Part shown: piece by piece, positions 23,086-23,731 of the stretch
Layout: each line of letters starts with the position of its first letter
Numbering within the stretch: the stretch's first letter is position 1
NCBI GenBank assembly: GCA_027011725.1
Contig: JALUZQ010000162.1
Coordinates: 1-23,731, forward strand
From: Sulfurimonas sp.
GTDB lineage: Bacteria; Campylobacterota; Campylobacteria; Campylobacterales; Sulfurimonadaceae
Direction of reading: 5' to 3'
Length of the DNA: 23,731 nucleotides
Translations under genes and position numbers: made by a program
The notes under the pieces: generated by a model
The model's database searches: none
Seen by the model: the letters and a program-made list of their open reading frames with translations, nothing else
What the model was told of the DNA's origin: nothing

Positions 23086-23731
23086 CTACTCTTCTATGTA
23101 GTTTTTAAGTCTGCGTCCGACTTTAGGGTGTTTGAGTTTTTTGATCGCTGAAGACTCTATTTGACGGACTCTCTCACGTGTTACACTTAACTCTTTTCCA
23201 ATCTCTTCAAGTGTTCTGTCACTCTCATCATCCATAATCCCAAAACGGAGTTTAATAACCGCTTTTTCTCTCTCATTGAGCTGCTCTAGTACCTGCTCGA
23301 TCTGGATACGCAGGTCATCTTTAAGAATAGCATCCGATGGAGAAAGTGATGTTTTGTCTTCAATGAAGTCTCCAAAACGTCCATCGTCTTCACTCCCGAT
23401 AGGTGCTTCAAGAGAGATAGGCTCTTTTGTGATTTTGATGACATTTTTCACCTTCTCAACTGAGAGTCCGACCTCTTGTGCGATTGTATCGACATCCGGC
23501 TCTTTTCCATGTTCTTGGAGGTGTTTACGCATAATTTTGTTAATGCGGTTAATCGTCTCGATCATATGGATAGGAATACGAATAGTACGTGCCTGATCTG
23601 CAATCGCGCGGCTGATAGCCTGACGGATCCACCATGTTGCATAGGTTGAGAACTTGTACCCTTTTTGATACTCGAACTTATCGACAGCTTTCATAAGCCC
23701 GATATTTCCCTCTTGAATAAGGTCAAGGAAA
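23086..23731 (-). CDS. rpoD: RNA polymerase primary sigma factor, C-terminal part
   Basis: The last 215 residues of sigma-70; the frame continues past the right edge. Visible are region 2.2-2.4 ([20 protein letters not shown], then [19 protein letters not shown], which binds and melts the -10), region 3 (from about [17 protein letters not shown]) and region 4. Region 4 holds the helix-turn-helix [20 protein letters not shown] that contacts the -35. The intact region 2.4 fits the many TATAAT elements in this window. It is a housekeeping sigma, not an alternative one, because region 3 is present and the RIPIHMIE motif is conserved. The gene is followed after 5 bp by the PAS/kinase-like gene. 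Confidence 0.96.
   Translation of the reverse strand, partial: FLDLIQEGNIGLMKAVDKFEYQKGYKFSTYATWWIRQAISRAIADQARTIRIPIHMIETINRINKIMRKHLQEHGKEPDVDTIAQEVGLSVEKVKNVIKITKEPISLEAPIGSEDDGRFGDFIEDKTSLSPSDAILKDDLRIQIEQVLEQLNEREKAVIKLRFGIMDDESDRTLEEIGKELSVTRERVRQIESSAIKKLKHPKVGRRLKNYIEE

Noticed and set aside
1..23731. CRISPR arrays, tRNA or rRNA genes, insertion sequences
   Set aside because: I looked for regularly spaced repeats, tRNA-like arms, transposase motifs and terminal inverted repeats. None were found; intergenic gaps are all under 200 bp.

Overview
The window looks like chromosomal DNA of a Campylobacterota (Epsilonproteobacteria) member, most likely Sulfurimonas or a close relative. The evidence is the periplasmic nitrate reductase cluster in the order napA-G-H-B-F-L-D without napC, the linked folD-lepB-M50-rpiB block known from Helicobacter, AT-rich tightly packed genes, and -10 elements of the form TATAAT with no clear -35. 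The genus call is inference; no 16S or other decisive marker is present. I see no tRNA, rRNA, CRISPR, insertion sequence or prophage, and no gene-free stretch longer than 184 bp.

Layout. 1-2913 (leftward): a housekeeping operon folD, lepB, a site-2-type membrane metalloprotease, rpiB and the start of a small membrane protein. 2974-4225 (rightward): a small c-type cytochrome overlapping a CitE-like lyase. Two hairpins separate these from the leftward genes. 4315-5544 (leftward): an outer-membrane porin with its own promoter. 5625-13451 (leftward): the nap operon napA-G-H-B-F-L, a FAD-type PAS protein, napD and an unknown acidic protein. 13636-19259 (leftward): a complete RND efflux operon (adaptor, pump, outer-membrane channel). 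19323-20192 (leftward): a TonB-like protein, divergent from hemL across a shared promoter region. 20281-22397 (rightward): hemL, an AtpZ-like protein and a membrane protein. 22394-23731 (leftward): a degenerate sensor-kinase-like protein behind the 3' part of rpoD.

How it fits together. NapG and NapH pass quinol electrons to the NapB/NapA nitrate reductase, with NapF, NapL and NapD as cytoplasmic or periplasmic accessory factors. The Aer-like PAS protein inside the operon could couple redox sensing to nitrate respiration. The nap promoter and the downstream porin promoter carry the same 14-bp CRP/FNR-type box at the class II position, so they probably form one regulon.

The strongest unexplained signals are: a 9-mer, CTGCGTTTA, found 14 times in 23.7 kb in several reading frames, including a perfect 18-bp head-to-head palindrome inside a gene; the shared FNR-type box; the PAS protein and the unknown acidic protein in the nap operon; and the pseudokinase-like protein directly behind rpoD.
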